DNA from: Blasia pusilla | Taxonomy: Eukaryota > Marchantiophyta > Marchantiopsida > Blasiales | DNA: 64,000 nt | Reading direction: 5' to 3' | Assembly (NCBI GenBank): GCA_050084515.1 | Contig: CM114271.1 | Span: forward strand, 67,766,001-67,830,000 | Shown here: in pieces, positions 28,575 to 39,589 of the stretch | How the letters are laid out: every line of letters starts with the position of its first letter | Position numbering within the stretch: position 1 is the first letter of the stretch | The notes under the pieces: generated by a model | Told to the model about the DNA's origin: nothing | Database searches by the model: none | What the model saw: only the letters and a program-made list of their open reading frames with translations | Translations under genes and position numbers: made by a program

Positions 28575-29528
28575 ATTCTTTTTTGGGTGAGATTTTCCTG
28601 TATCATCTTACAAGGAGAGAATCAGCTCTATAGATAAAAATCCTCATCTAAATCCATTCATCTATCAGAGACATTTTAGTAATGACATGGATTCGTATTT
28701 ATGTTGAGTGGGTGATTGAGTTAGGCCAGTGTTTGTGTGTGTTTGATCAATCATAGCAATGTATATATGCAAGACAATGCCCCGCAAGTGCCGGACATGA
28801 CAAAAAAAATTTAAAATTTAAAATATGGGATCGGGTGTGGGCTAGATAAGCTTGGGTGCGGGATGCAGGCGGTCGGGCCCTTACAAACATGTTTGTCCCT
28901 AAGATGAACATAAGTCCACAGACACAAATTTTTTTTCCATGTGCAGTTGACCTTATGCCATTTTAATTCACAACATTAAATTTTATTTAATTTTTACAGT
29001 TTTTATATTTAATTTGAATTTTTACGTACTAAATTTTTCATGCACAAAAATGATTCATTGAGCACACATTATTTGAGTCTATGACTCTACAAGGAAATTC
29101 ATAAAAATAATAAATAAAAATATATCAAAGAAATAAATATTTCAATTTTCCTTTTTTGGCTTCTTTTGAGAATTATTTTTATGATATAATGGATTTTGAT
29201 TACTTACTTAAATTTGGATCTAAAGTAGTATAGCATTTTAAAAAGAAGTAATACCCTTAGAATCAAACAAAATCAAATTTCAAATTTAATCTTACAATTT
29301 TTTAATACAAGAGATAATTGAAGATAGAGGCTTTTAAAAATGGGTCTTAAAACTCCTAGAATTTAAAGACCTTTGAGGGACTAACGTCGAAAGCATTCAA
29401 AAACTATCTTAAAAAATGAAAATCTGTCAAAATTCATATTATTAATTCAAAATTTCAACATTGATATTAGAAAATTCTTTCACCTCGGCATTTGAAAGGA
29501 GGATTAGGGACATAATCATGAGAAGTAA
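28573..29528. other. AT-rich spacer
   Basis: No coding signal. 28906-28951 is similar, in direct orientation, to 25541-25585 (ACATAAGTC ... TCCATGTG), so it is a dispersed repeat fragment. Confidence 0.4.
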
Positions 29529-29662
29529 TCTATATAATTAAAAGAGGATGGGGTTGGAGGAACCCCGCTTCTGCGTGTTGTTGGCACCATCCTTTCAAGA
29601 TCCTTCTATTGTTGACAACTATCCTTTTAACTGTCCTTTCCTAGGCCCGGGAAACATACTAG
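29529..29662 (+). mobile_element. 134-bp Helitron-like non-autonomous element
   Basis: It starts A|TCTATATAATTAAAAGAGG followed by ATGGGG and ends in a TTTCC/GGAAA hairpin, then CATACTAG|T. A 5' TC, a short hairpin about 10 nt from a 3' CTAG, and insertion between A and T are the Helitron hallmarks. It has no coding capacity and would need a Rep/helicase supplied elsewhere. A related start is at 3294. Confidence 0.55.
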
Positions 29663-30343
29663 TATTTAATTGTACTATTAAGTAATTTTTTGTCCGCTAT
29701 TCCCAAATTAATGAAAATAAACACCTCAACCTAAGACTTTAATTATTAATTTTACATGTTCCATGTAGAAAATGTAGCTCCCGCTAGCCAAATTGGCGCT
29801 ACTCCCTCCCGCCAAGTCTCGGTTCCAATGCTGCAGGATTAGCGGGAATCCTGGTCCCTTCCATGAACAACCCCTAAACTGGCCATGGTTGCGGTCTGGT
29901 CATGGTGGTGATTTACGGGTCCTTTTTACGGGTCCTGGCGGTGGTGATTAATGGATGATTTAAAAGGGATTTATATTTCACATGGAATATAATATCTAAT
30001 TATTGAAATCATTTTCTAGAAAATGACGCGTGTCGTTGTTCGTTGGGTTGTGTGTAAGCAGTAGTTTTAATGTCTACAAAATTTTCTTTTAAATAAACTC
30101 AATCAAATACGAAAATAAAACAAAGTAAAATAAAATAAAGCACGTTTTTAAGACTCTAAAACCTTTTAGCGTTAACAAATTACTAATTATCGTTTTACTA
30201 ATAACTTGTGATAGGACTTTTGGTTAAGAACACTTTGCGTCTTGTCCTTTCTCATCGGAAGTGTTCGATTTGCTGTAGGAGATCATACGAATCGAGGGCT
30301 CTTCGGAGGTCAGAACGACCTTCGAACGTCTCGCGCTAGAGAC
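29663..30343. other. Spacer, transition to GC-rich island
   Basis: AT-rich up to about 30200, then composition becomes GC-richer. No feature is recognised before the small putative gene at 30344. Confidence 0.35.
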
Positions 30344-30618
30344 ATGAAAGACATGAAGTCATTCGAAGTGTGGAAAAAGTGGAGGTGCTCGCTCTCACGG
30401 AGTGTCTCCCATGAGAGGCCTCAATCGGTTGTCGATTCCCAAACGTATGATCACAAGAACGCCCAGTGAGTGAACTCGATTCGTTTCGATTCGATTCGAT
30501 CGTCATCGATTAATTCATAATCTTGCTGTACATGAGAATCTGCAGCCGACGAAGAGTGGCTCGAAACTCGTGGCTTCAGAAGCTGTGGAGATGGTGGATA
30601 CGACGTACTCATAGCTAG
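30344..30618 (+). CDS. Possible two-exon gene for a 64-aa basic protein (hypothetical)
   Basis: ATG 30344 opens a frame ending at a strong donor CCCA|GTGAGT (30465/30466). An acceptor TCTGCAG|CC at 30545/30546 restores the frame and leads to a TAG at 30616-30618. The predicted product is basic and Trp-rich at the C-terminus (WLQKLWRWWIRR). I recognise no family. The open frame extends upstream of the ATG without a stop for at least 100 bp, so the true start could differ or the coincidence could be chance. It sits just before a minisatellite. Confidence 0.25.
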
Positions 30619-30689
30619 TTTACTTTACATATATGAACTCCGATTGATTGATTGAGTGATTGACGGGCGCTGCACCTTCCCAGCGATCA

Positions 30690-31375
30690 GGTCTTCGAAC
30701 TTGGTATTCCGAATTGTCTTAGACGTTTGTATTCCGTATCGTCCTTCATAGCTTTCGGGTCTTGGACCAGTCTATTCCCAATCCGCATTCTCTTCTAGGC
30801 CTTCGGGTCTTAGACCTTTGTATTTCGAATCCTCCTAATCCTCCTTCTCTTTAGGCCTTCGAGTCTTAGACCTTTGTATACCGAATCCTCCTTCGGGTCT
30901 TAGACCTTTATATCGTCCTTCTTGGAGCTTTGTATATTTCGACCGGTCCTTCTCAAACTTTGGGTGTTGGACCTTTGCATTCCGAATCCTCTTTCGGATG
31001 TTGGACGTTTGTATTCCGAATCCTCCGTCTCAGCCTTCGGGTCTTAGACCTTTGTATTTCGAAGCCACCTTCTCAGCCTTCGGGTCTTAGACCTTTGTAT
31101 TTCGAAGCCACCTGCTCAGCCTTCGGGTCTTAGACCTTTGTATTTCGAAGCCACCTGCTCAGCCTTCGGGTCTTAGACCTTTGTATTTCGAAGCCACCTT
31201 CTCAGCCTTCGGGTCTTAGACCTTCGTATTTCGAAGCCACCTTCTCAGCCTTTTCGTCTTAGACCTTTGTACTTCGAATCCTCCTCTGCCGTCTTGTCTT
31301 AGACCTTTGTATTCCGAATCCTCCTTGTCAGCATTCGGGTCTTAGACCTTTGTATTCCGAAACGCCCTTCTCTGC
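30690..31375. repeat. 43-bp minisatellite
   Basis: Roughly a dozen copies of a unit containing CAGCCTTCGGGTCTTAGACC then TTTGTATTTCGAAGCCACC. The central copies are at exactly 43-bp spacing (31031, 31074 and onward) and the flanking ones are shorter and diverged. Confidence 0.9.
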
Positions 31376-31859
31376 ACCCCATTCCTATCAGCCACAAATA
31401 CTGTTCTACTATATACATATATACACACACGATCGCACACTATCCAAGTCCCCCTTTAAAGAGAGCTCAATCTCTGGATTAGTACGAATCGGTTCCAGAG
31501 ATGAGGGCACTGGAACCAATCAAGAACCCCATCTCATCATCATCTAATCATCATGGTTTAGGGTCTGGCTGAGCTGATTTTGATTCCAAGTGAGAAGAGA
31601 AGAGGAGGCCCACTTTCATCGCTCAGCTGATTCTGACTCCAGTAAGGGAGAGAAGGAGAGGAGACCATTTTCGTAGCTGAGCTGAGCTGATTCCAAGAGA
31701 GGAGAGAAGAGAAGAGGACAGGAGAGAAGAGAAGAGGGAACCCATTTTAGTCGCTCAGCTGATACTGATTTGAAGACAGGAGAGGAGAAAAAAGGGAGCC
31801 CCTTTTCTTCACAAAACTCGCAACAGAGTGAAAGTGCTCATGCTATCGAGTAGCAATCT
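31376..31859. other. Purine-rich stretch between minisatellites
   Basis: GAGAGGAGAGAAGAG-type imperfect repeats with interspersed AGCTGAGCTGATT. No coding sequence is seen. Confidence 0.4.
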
Positions 31860-32295
31860 AGTGGGAGGAGAGACGGGCAGGTGATCATTGGGTTCGTAGA
31901 TTGATGACATGTTGAAGTAGCAGTTTAGTGAGAGGAGTGAGGGGCAGGTGATCATTGGGTTCGTAGATTGATGACATGTTGAAGTAGCAGTTTAGTGAGA
32001 GGAGAGAAAAGGTAGCCCCTTTTTTTCACAAAACTCGCTACATAGGGGAAAGGTGATCATTGGGTTCGTACTTTGTAGTTTCATGACATGTGAAGTAGCA
32101 GTTTAGTGAGAGGAGAGAAGGGAAAGGTGATCATTGGGTTCGTAGTTTCATGACATATTGAAGTAGCAGTTCAGTGAGAGGAGTGAGGGGGGAAAGGTGA
32201 CCATTGGGTTCGTAGTTTCATGACATATTGAAGTAACAGTTCAGTGAGAGGAGTGAGGGGGGAAAGGTGACCATTGGGTTCGTAGATTGACAGCT
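31860..32295. repeat. About 67-bp tandem repeat
   Basis: About six copies of a unit with GAAGTAGCAGTTTAGTGAGA and GGTGATCATTGGGTTCGTAG, with internal deletions in some copies. Confidence 0.85.
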
Positions 32296-32781
32296 CATCC
32301 CCCTTCTCCCTCCCAAACCCCAGAGCGTGAGCCGCCGGCGGAGGGCCCCTCGATTGCGCCGATCCTCTGGCGGAGGGCAGCGGAGCAAGAGCGAGAAGGT
32401 GAGCGTTCCTCTCGCTCTTGCTCCACTGCCCGCGCAGCCAGCGCGAACTAGTCACTACGACAGGTGGAGAAAGACCGAGCCGATCACACGGCCCCACGAA
32501 TCGACCGCCACTATCGACCCGGAGCTCAGAACCGCACCGGCGCGCGATCGTCGCATCTCCGGCCGCCTGCGCTCTGCTACCACGCGATGAGATCCCACCG
32601 CTCCATTCAATGGTCACGGAAGTCCGCGCATCAGTGAACCAACCGATCAATCAAGAAAATCGACTCCGCGAGTCCCGACGCGTGGCGTGGAATTCCCTAT
32701 AGATTCATCAACCAATCAAAGAATGAAAGAGAGAAAAAACTCGACGGATGAATGAATGAATGAATCGACCCCGCGCGTCCG
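32296..32781. other. GC-rich segment with a 120-bp direct duplication
   Basis: Long open frames on both strands here reflect high GC and I assign no gene. A roughly 120-bp segment (CGACTCCGCGAGTCC...ATTCATCAACCAATCAAAG, from about 32661) is repeated almost directly (from about 32765). Confidence 0.4.
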
Positions 32782-33017
32782 GACGCGTGGCGTGGATTTC
32801 CCTATTGATTCATCAACCAATCAAAGAATGAATGGAAGAAACAACGAAAAGAAATGATGCACTTCGACAGAAACGTGTGACGGATAACCCATCGGAAGTA
32901 CAAAAGAGGGGGAGTTTCGTCGTGAAGGGGGCATTCCCCCTTAACGACGAAACTCACAGCAGAGACAAAAAGAACAGCAGAGGAAATGAATCAATAGGGA
33001 AATCCACGCCACGCGTC
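32782..33017. repeat. Nested inverted repeat (foldback structure)
   Basis: Outer arms 32782-32813 and 32986-33017 are a perfect 32-bp inverted repeat (GACGCGTGGCGTGGATTTCC...). Between them, 32912-32955 forms a second hairpin: 12-bp arms GAGTTTCGTCGT/ACGACGAAACTC, one mismatch, 7 further pairs and a 4-nt loop. It lies downstream of the minus-strand microprotein gene at 33121. Consistent with a small foldback or MITE-like insertion. Confidence 0.85.
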
Positions 33018-33120
33018 AGTGAGTGAACGAATGAATGAATGAATCACCCACCCAATCGATAGCCAGACAGATAGGTCGATGAGTCAGACAGGGAAGAGCT
33101 AGACGAATGAGGAAAAGAAA

Positions 33121-33303
33121 TCAGTCGGTGGAGTCTTTGGAGGAGGAGCTTTCCATGTCCGGGATCGAGTGCGGGTGCAGGACGATCGCCTTCCGTCGCA
33201 AGTGAAGGTGGTACCAACATGACAGCCCCACGATTAAGATCAGCAGCAGCGCCGCCATCACGATTCCCATCATCACTCCCTGACTCGTGTACTTCCGCCC
33301 CAT
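33121..33303 (-). CDS. Predicted 60-aa single-pass membrane microprotein (hypothetical)
   Basis: ATG at 33303 (context GAGATGGGG), single exon, TGA at 33121-33123. The product has a short N-terminal MGRKYTSQG, one strongly hydrophobic helix (about residues 11-29, VMMGIVMAALLLILIVGLS), then CWYHLHLRRK and a Ser-rich acidic tail ending SSSSKDSTD. Positive residues after the helix suggest an N-out/C-in single-pass topology. I recognise no named family. The reading frame is well formed and codon use is GC-rich like nearby islands, but a 60-aa frame can arise by chance. The upstream GGA run reads as poly-Gly only if a non-ATG start is used. Confidence 0.5.
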   Translation of the reverse strand: MGRKYTSQGVMMGIVMAALLLILIVGLSCWYHLHLRRKAIVLHPHSIPDMESSSSKDSTD

Positions 33304-34974
33304 CTCTCCTCCTCCTCCTCCTCCTCCCACTTCTCAAGTCCTACTCCTCACAAGTGTCATGTCCTCCTCCAACTTCTCAAGTCTTCCTTCCTCTCCTCCT
33401 CCCAATACACAACTCCCCCTCCCTTTTCTCGTCATCATCCGCCTTCTCCCATGGGATCGAAAGCGACAGTCGCCCAACCGAACAATATAATGCGTCTCCG
33501 AGCGAAAGAATTATAGTGGAATTAATGGAGCTCGCTCCCTAAAATAAGAATTATTTTTATTTTAAATGATTTTGTGCCCAAAACTTGGAGGTCGTGGAAA
33601 TACTTTTCGTGTGAAGGTAGTCAATCAAATACCGCTTTCCCGGTAATGGGACACGGGACGTTGACACGTCGCATCGGCCCATTTCCTGACGTAATCGATG
33701 ACGCGTGTCCGACCCCACAAAGTTCGCCTCACGGACTTGAGGAACAGCAGCGGTAAATAATCACTGGCAGAAGCCGGAAGGGCATCACACGTGGGATCTT
33801 TCCCCTTGGTAGTATGGTACACCCTGGAAAACTGCGTCCTTTCTTCGAGACAACAAGCAAAGAACAAAGTTTGAGAGCAAAGAACAAAGTCTGAACAAAC
33901 TGACGCCGAGAGCTGTAAGAGGACTCAATGTGGACCCCACCAAGCACATACACAAAAACCAACGGACCAACCCGCGCACAACCCTCCGTTGACCACCACC
34001 ATGCACAGATGTGCATGGGATCGTCACGGATCGGACGCTGGGACCGCGTCGGCTGCGGAGTGCATCCTCGGCCGAGTCCACTATACATGCGAGCTTTGCG
34101 GAACGGACGTTGGACGGATGGATGAAATAGTGCGATCGCTCACAACTGCCCCCAGCGTCCGTCGACTGTCAGCTCGGATCCACTCCCGACGTCCCTGCGA
34201 TGAATCGTTGACTAGTCGCCGCCGGCAGATCCTGGGTACAGAAAGCGGAGATTGATCTGGACGCTCACGAATCCGGGAGCGATCTACGGCGCCAGATCTG
34301 CATGCGAAGCTTCTATGGGTTCTGCGCGCACCCTCCATTCAGAGTCCACTGTTCCCGCCGCCGCCGCCGCAACAACCAACACGATAGCGGGACGCCTCAT
34401 GTAAGCCCTGTGCGGGACAGAATCTTTTCCCGTAAGGAGTTACACTTGTGATTTTTCTTATAGGTTCTTAACTATGTACTTACGGCCCTTACATTTATAT
34501 ACGTGGTTTTCTTTTGTTTAAAAATTTTCACCCATTTAGTTTTTAATTTATTGGGATATTTTATTTGATCCCCTTAAGGGAAAAAGTAAGTGAGATATTT
34601 ATTGGATTTGTGTGATTTTTTTTCTCATTAATAAAGTTGGTGGGAATCGAAGATTAGTGTGATTTAGTTGCCTAGCGTCATTCTAATCTTCAGCCTCAAC
34701 ATGCACCTCCATTTGAATTCCATTCCACTGGTTTCAAATATGAATTCTAATCGGATTGGAGATTTTTTCTTCAACTGCGATAAATTAAACCCTCTACTTG
34801 CGAGCAAAGTTGGGGAAAAAAAAAAAAAACCCAACCATGATAGATAGATAGATCCACATGGGTATATCTATCTCTCTACTTACATTCAAATTTTATGGTG
34901 TTTTCAAATGAGAGTGTACTTTCTACCACTAGCAGCATCTCCTCGTCTCAATGGAACAATTGGTTGATTAATGG
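33304..34974. other. Flank of microprotein gene, then AT-rich spacer up to the LTR
   Basis: 33304-33420 is CT-rich, a likely 5' leader for the minus-strand gene. A TATTATA-like word lies near 33490. 33560-34400 is GC-rich with no gene assigned; 34440-34974 is AT-rich with a short GATA run near 34843-34853. Confidence 0.4.
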
Positions 34975-35454
34975 TATCACATCTAAATAGCCGATAGGCC
35001 GAGATCTATCGTGGATAGAGCGTAGGAGCCAGCGGACTATCTTGAGTGTAACTTTGTCCCACTGTGTCGGATGAGGTTGAGAATAGGTCCATTATGTCAG
35101 GAACGTCGTTTCTGACAACTTTCATATTGAGGTCTTTTACAACCGGGTGACTTGTTGACCAGGTCACCCGCCCCTGGTAACCTGTGCGTGCAGGTTACCA
35201 AGGGTAGGGTTATTTTTAGTGGAAGAGCCTTTTGGCTCTTCCCAACCCTATATAAGAGAGCAAGATGGCTTTCCTAAGCCATCTTTCTCATGTTGGGCCG
35301 TTGGAGCACCTATCTTGTATGTGTGTGAGATAGGACTAGGGTGCTAGTGTCCGGATTCCTTGATAGCACATGGTGGACGAGGTTCAATATGCCGATATAG
35401 ATTGAGGAGTGGAGTTTTAGGCCGGGTGTGCCGTTTTTACTACTCTTTATTTTT
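34975..35454 (+). repeat. 5' LTR
   Basis: Matches 44189-44667 along its length, beginning TATCACATCT (TGTCACATCT in the 3' copy) and sharing CTTTATTTTT at the end. A TATA box CTATATAAG lies at 35248-35256. Perfect inverted repeats precede and follow it (35144-35170, 35176-35199, 35221-35242, 35262-35285). Confidence 0.92.
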
Positions 35455-36451
35455 ACATGAGAAAGATGTCATGGGGCTCGTGGGAATTCGTTGTTTGCAG
35501 GTAGGCAAGCGAGTTGCCTTGGTCGGGAGTCCGTGGAGACGTTGGTTGGTATTGTATTTGTCATTTTTTCTGTTCGGAAGGCCGTGGGCGGAAGTGCTGT
35601 CCATTTTTCTCAGATTTTTCTGGTACAGATTGACGCGGGACAGCAATCGAGTGAAGTGTGCGATGGAGCATCAGGTGTACGTGAGTGAGGGTGTCGAGAG
35701 AGAGAAGAAAAGCTTGAGCTTGCGATGGAGGGTGTTGAGGCTAGGTTAGCCCGACCATTTAGGCCCAAGGGGTCGATAGGCCGTGGTTACATGCGCTCCA
35801 ACGTGGTAGGGGATGGTCGGTCGAACGGAGATGTTTGAGAGTCTCATGATGTTTTTGTTACATGCCGCGTGTGGGGATGGACGGAGATGTTTGCGTCACA
35901 TGATGTTTTTGGGGCGCAACAGGGTGTTGCGAGAGTTGAAGATGGAGGGGCAGTGCGCATGATGCCGACGGGTTGTCCGCATCTGTTGACGGGAGGATCG
36001 ACATGTTGGTCGAGGAGAGTGTTGTGTTGCGGAGATTGTCATATCACGTGGAGGAGTGCATGTTGACGGTGCAGCAGGTTGGAGGGCGTGATCAGGTTAA
36101 CCATTCGAGTCCCTTTTCCCGCACTTGTCGTGTGTGATTGAGAGTGTTGGGTATCAGGTAGTAGTTGGTGCTAGGTGGGTGCAGTGATGGTGACAAGTGT
36201 AGATTCTGTTCATCTGTAGCATGTTGGTGGATATACGGCGGTTTCCGAGTAGGGGTCGCGTGTATGACCCGAGAGAGTGTCGCTAGGTTAGGTGAGTCAG
36301 TTGGGAGGCTCATGGTGAGCCCAAGTGTTGAGTGTGCGTGAGGCCGGGTATGTCATCACGGGATCGATGTTAGCATAGGTGAGCTAGTGAGGAGTGTGGG
36401 AGACTCGCGGTGAGTCTGAGTGCTTGAGCGGGTGAGATAGGGTTTGTCATC
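35455..36451 (+). other. Retroelement leader between 5' LTR and gag
   Basis: Internal sequence of the element with no recognised domain. I do not see a clear initiator-tRNA primer binding site immediately after the LTR. Confidence 0.4.
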
Positions 36452-39200
36452 ATGGCGTTCTTCCAGGGTTTGGAAGAACGGGGTAGTGGCGACAGTAGTA
36501 GTGGTGTGACACGGAGTGGAGTGAGATACCGAGGGGTTACCAGTGAGGAGCTACCTCGACATCCATGCGTGACTGGATCGTCATCATTGGACACTGGGTC
36601 TGGTGACGAGATCGCAGACAGAGACAGTAGTACTTGGCAGGAGATGGAGGACATGGGCCATCGGGGCATGCGTCGTTTCTTGGGTGTAGTGGGTACCATC
36701 GACTAAGATGATTTTATCCAGGAGTTCGACACATGGTGCGACTTCCAGGAGATACGGACCCCGACACGGTTCAACCCTTTCATGACATGGAAGGGATTGT
36801 TCTAGCACTTGGAGGGTCCTCCGATGGATGACTACATGGAGTTTTGATCACTATATTCAATAGAGATCGATGCCTGGAGGATGTATTGGGCTCCAGGGTA
36901 TGTATCCACTAGTGGTCGCGAGGCATATGATGGGATTGTGAGAGGAGAGAGACCCACACCATCAGCCCGGAGACTAGATGGAGAGGAGGGCAGTGAGACA
37001 GGAGATGTGGCAGAGACCTCTAGTGGTAGAGGGCCACCCAGCTTCAGCCCCACAATGGAGTTCTTCCGACATTTGGGGAAGAGCTACTAGGGCATACACA
37101 CCGACAAGCTGAAGAGTCTACAAGATTTTCAACGTTTGGGAGTCGTTGGAGTTGTCTCAAAAGGAGACAGAGGGCATTTACCGATCGGGTGAGAGTGGAG
37201 AGAGGCATCTACACGCATGAGGAGGTTGATCATTGCCAACGAACATTTTGAGTGACTAAGATGGCGCGATGGAGTTGTCTCAAAGAGGAGACAAGAGACG
37301 AGTGCGAGCGGGTTCGGACCAACCGAAAGAACTAGTCTAGGAGTGGGTTGAGAAAGTCCGAGAGATGCGTTTGAGAGTTTCGATTGTATTTATGGCCATA
37401 ACTTTTAGCGCCGAGATGTTTGGAGCAAATAAGGGTGTCGTTGGAAAGCTTATGGATTCTGCAAACGCATAAGCAATGAAGCCCACATTGAAGGTGGTGT
37501 TTGAAGTACTAGTTGTGCTTGGAACCCAAAGCCCACTTTGAGCTCAAGGGCATGAGTGAGGCGTTGGGTTGGAAAAGTGACCAAGTCCTGGATTTTCCTC
37601 TTGGATTTCACGCCGCAACTCAATTAGAGTCGAGGACCGTTGAACGGGTCGACCCTGTTCCAAGTCTTGAAGGACTTGCCATGTGTTGGGAGCTAGGAAC
37701 TAAGGAAGGTTGAGCTTGCGAGTTGAGGACTCGGTGGGTTGAACCGGTTGGCCAAACCCGACTAACAAGAGTGCGTGTTTGGGAGCACTAGTACCACGGA
37801 GCAAGGAGAGTAGGGGGCGCGACACCACTAGTGGTGTGATGGGATTGTGAGAGAGAGACCCACACCATTAGCCGGAGACTAGATGGAGGTTAGTGGGACC
37901 TCTAGTGGTAGAGGGCCACCCGAGCTTGACTAACAATGGAGTTGTTTAGTGTAAAGAGCCTATGAGGCAACGACCGTACCTACATATGATTTTGCCCATC
38001 GGGTGAGAGGATTGATCATTGGTCTTGTTGGCGCGTGTGGAGGGGCCCATAGGCACGAGGAGAGTCCGCGGTCTTTGATTCACAAGCCCACATTGAAGGT
38101 GGTGTTTGAGTTATGCGTATTGAGCTCAATATGAGTGAGGACCACCAATGGCGCCTCGATTGCTCCGAGCGGCGGTGAGCCACAGTGCCCAGGATGGCCC
38201 CACCATAGCAAGAGCAGATGGGCAGTGTGACTATTGCCACCGATCTATATGGTCACACTAGGATAGATGTTTTGAGGGGCCCTTCGCCGAGAGGGCACGT
38301 CGAGAGGTAGGTCGATTGGGCATGAGGATGGCACCATAGCAAAAGCCAGTGTGTCTATGGGAGGAGGTTTTCGGGGAGTTCTTCCGGGCGTGGTGGTAGA
38401 GGACCACCACGTGGTGGTAGAGGACCCCCACCAGCCAGAGGAGATGGACCAGGAGCACCAGAGCCGGCACTTCTCTCATGCATCGATCAGTTGGAGCAGA
38501 GGATTGCTGCCATGACGATGATGCAGCTTAGGGAAGGCACGAAGCCGGGAGCAGCTAGTGTGACTCCAACTTCTACCTCTTACCCTGACCCGGGTGAGGA
38601 TCTCGCCAATATGGGATTTATGTGTAGTGCAGCCCAGGTTGAGCCAGCTGCAGTGGTGACTAGGGGTCCTGCGAGAGGCACCGAGCCATCGAGAGGTGGA
38701 GTTGAGATTGACCCACCAGAGGGGACCGATGGGCGGCAGGCCAGGATTCCACAGTCATTCAAATTGTCAGAGGCACTACACACACCATCGATGGTGCCTC
38801 GACGACCAGCGGTGCCTACAATTTAGGCACCTACGTTGATGTCATGAGGAGTTGGAGTGACAACTCCTATGCCCGCTCGAGTGGAGTCAGTGTCGACCAT
38901 AGTGTTGGATGTGGCCTCGGATGTGGCCACCAAAGTGAGTTAGACTCCGCTATTTTCCACCATAGAGTTGGCGACTTTGGGGTTGGACCAGCTGAGGTGT
39001 TCGGTTGGCCGCCACGTTGTGTGAGCGTGGAGAGATGACTGTTTCTTATTCAGAGGTAGTTGAGGAGGTGGTGGACTTGCCCTCAGAGCTAGTGCTCGAG
39101 ATGTTCCCCACAGAGTCATGGCATGCGGCGGCGGCAAAGTTGGTAGATATGCCAGCTCAACCGGCCATAAAGCGAGCAGTGGTGACACCTGGAGTAGTGT
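36452..39200 (+). pseudogene. gag region of the retroelement, broken
   Basis: The frame from 36452 runs through FDTWCDFQEIRTPTRFNPF and MDDYMEF, typical of a Ty3/gypsy gag-like capsid segment, but is cut by stops near 36704, 36803 and 36847. A zinc-knuckle-like QCDYCHRSIWSH...DRC pattern lies at about 38220-38272. 37840-38140 is a patchwork of short duplicated pieces of 36900-37560. 38490-38825 is a proline- and serine-rich spacer. Boundaries with protease are approximate. Confidence 0.6.
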
Positions 39201-39244
39201 TACTGGATAACCAAGCTGGAGTATTTTGCTTGGTTAGTCCTGAC

Positions 39245-39420
39245 GAGGGACAGTATACCACCCGCAGCACGTCCTGCTTGATTCGGGAGCGCAACCCTTG
39301 ATGTTAGGGAAGGCGGCGTGTTTAGCGTTGGGGTTACGGAAGGCCAACAGTGCGGAGGATGTCCCAGTAGCGGATAGTCCCACGGAGAGACAGGACATGG
39401 CGGGTGTCTCTTCCCATGTT
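39245..39420 (+). pseudogene. Retroelement aspartic protease
   Basis: The frame that continues into the methyltransferase contains HVLLDSGAQPLMLGK, with the catalytic DSGA at 39280-39291 and a following GKAACLALGL segment. This matches the retropepsin active-site strand. There is no stop between it and the methyltransferase domain, so both belonged to one polyprotein. Confidence 0.75.
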
Positions 39421-39589
39421 GGCGAGGCCTCTTCACCATTGTGGGGTACAAGTCGAGAGCTACAGAGGAGTGCCGACGACCTCGTGAGGCAGGCGTGGAG
39501 TCATGCTTTTATCCCAGAGCAGCGAGAGTCACGTGGCGATCGGGCTCTTGGAGTGGAGACGTTGACCCCACTGGATACCACACCCGTTG

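Noticed and set aside
32171-32702. Overlapping frames on both strands (Arg/Pro-rich)
   Set aside because: GC-rich sequence leaves several frames open; no recognisable domain or conserved start.
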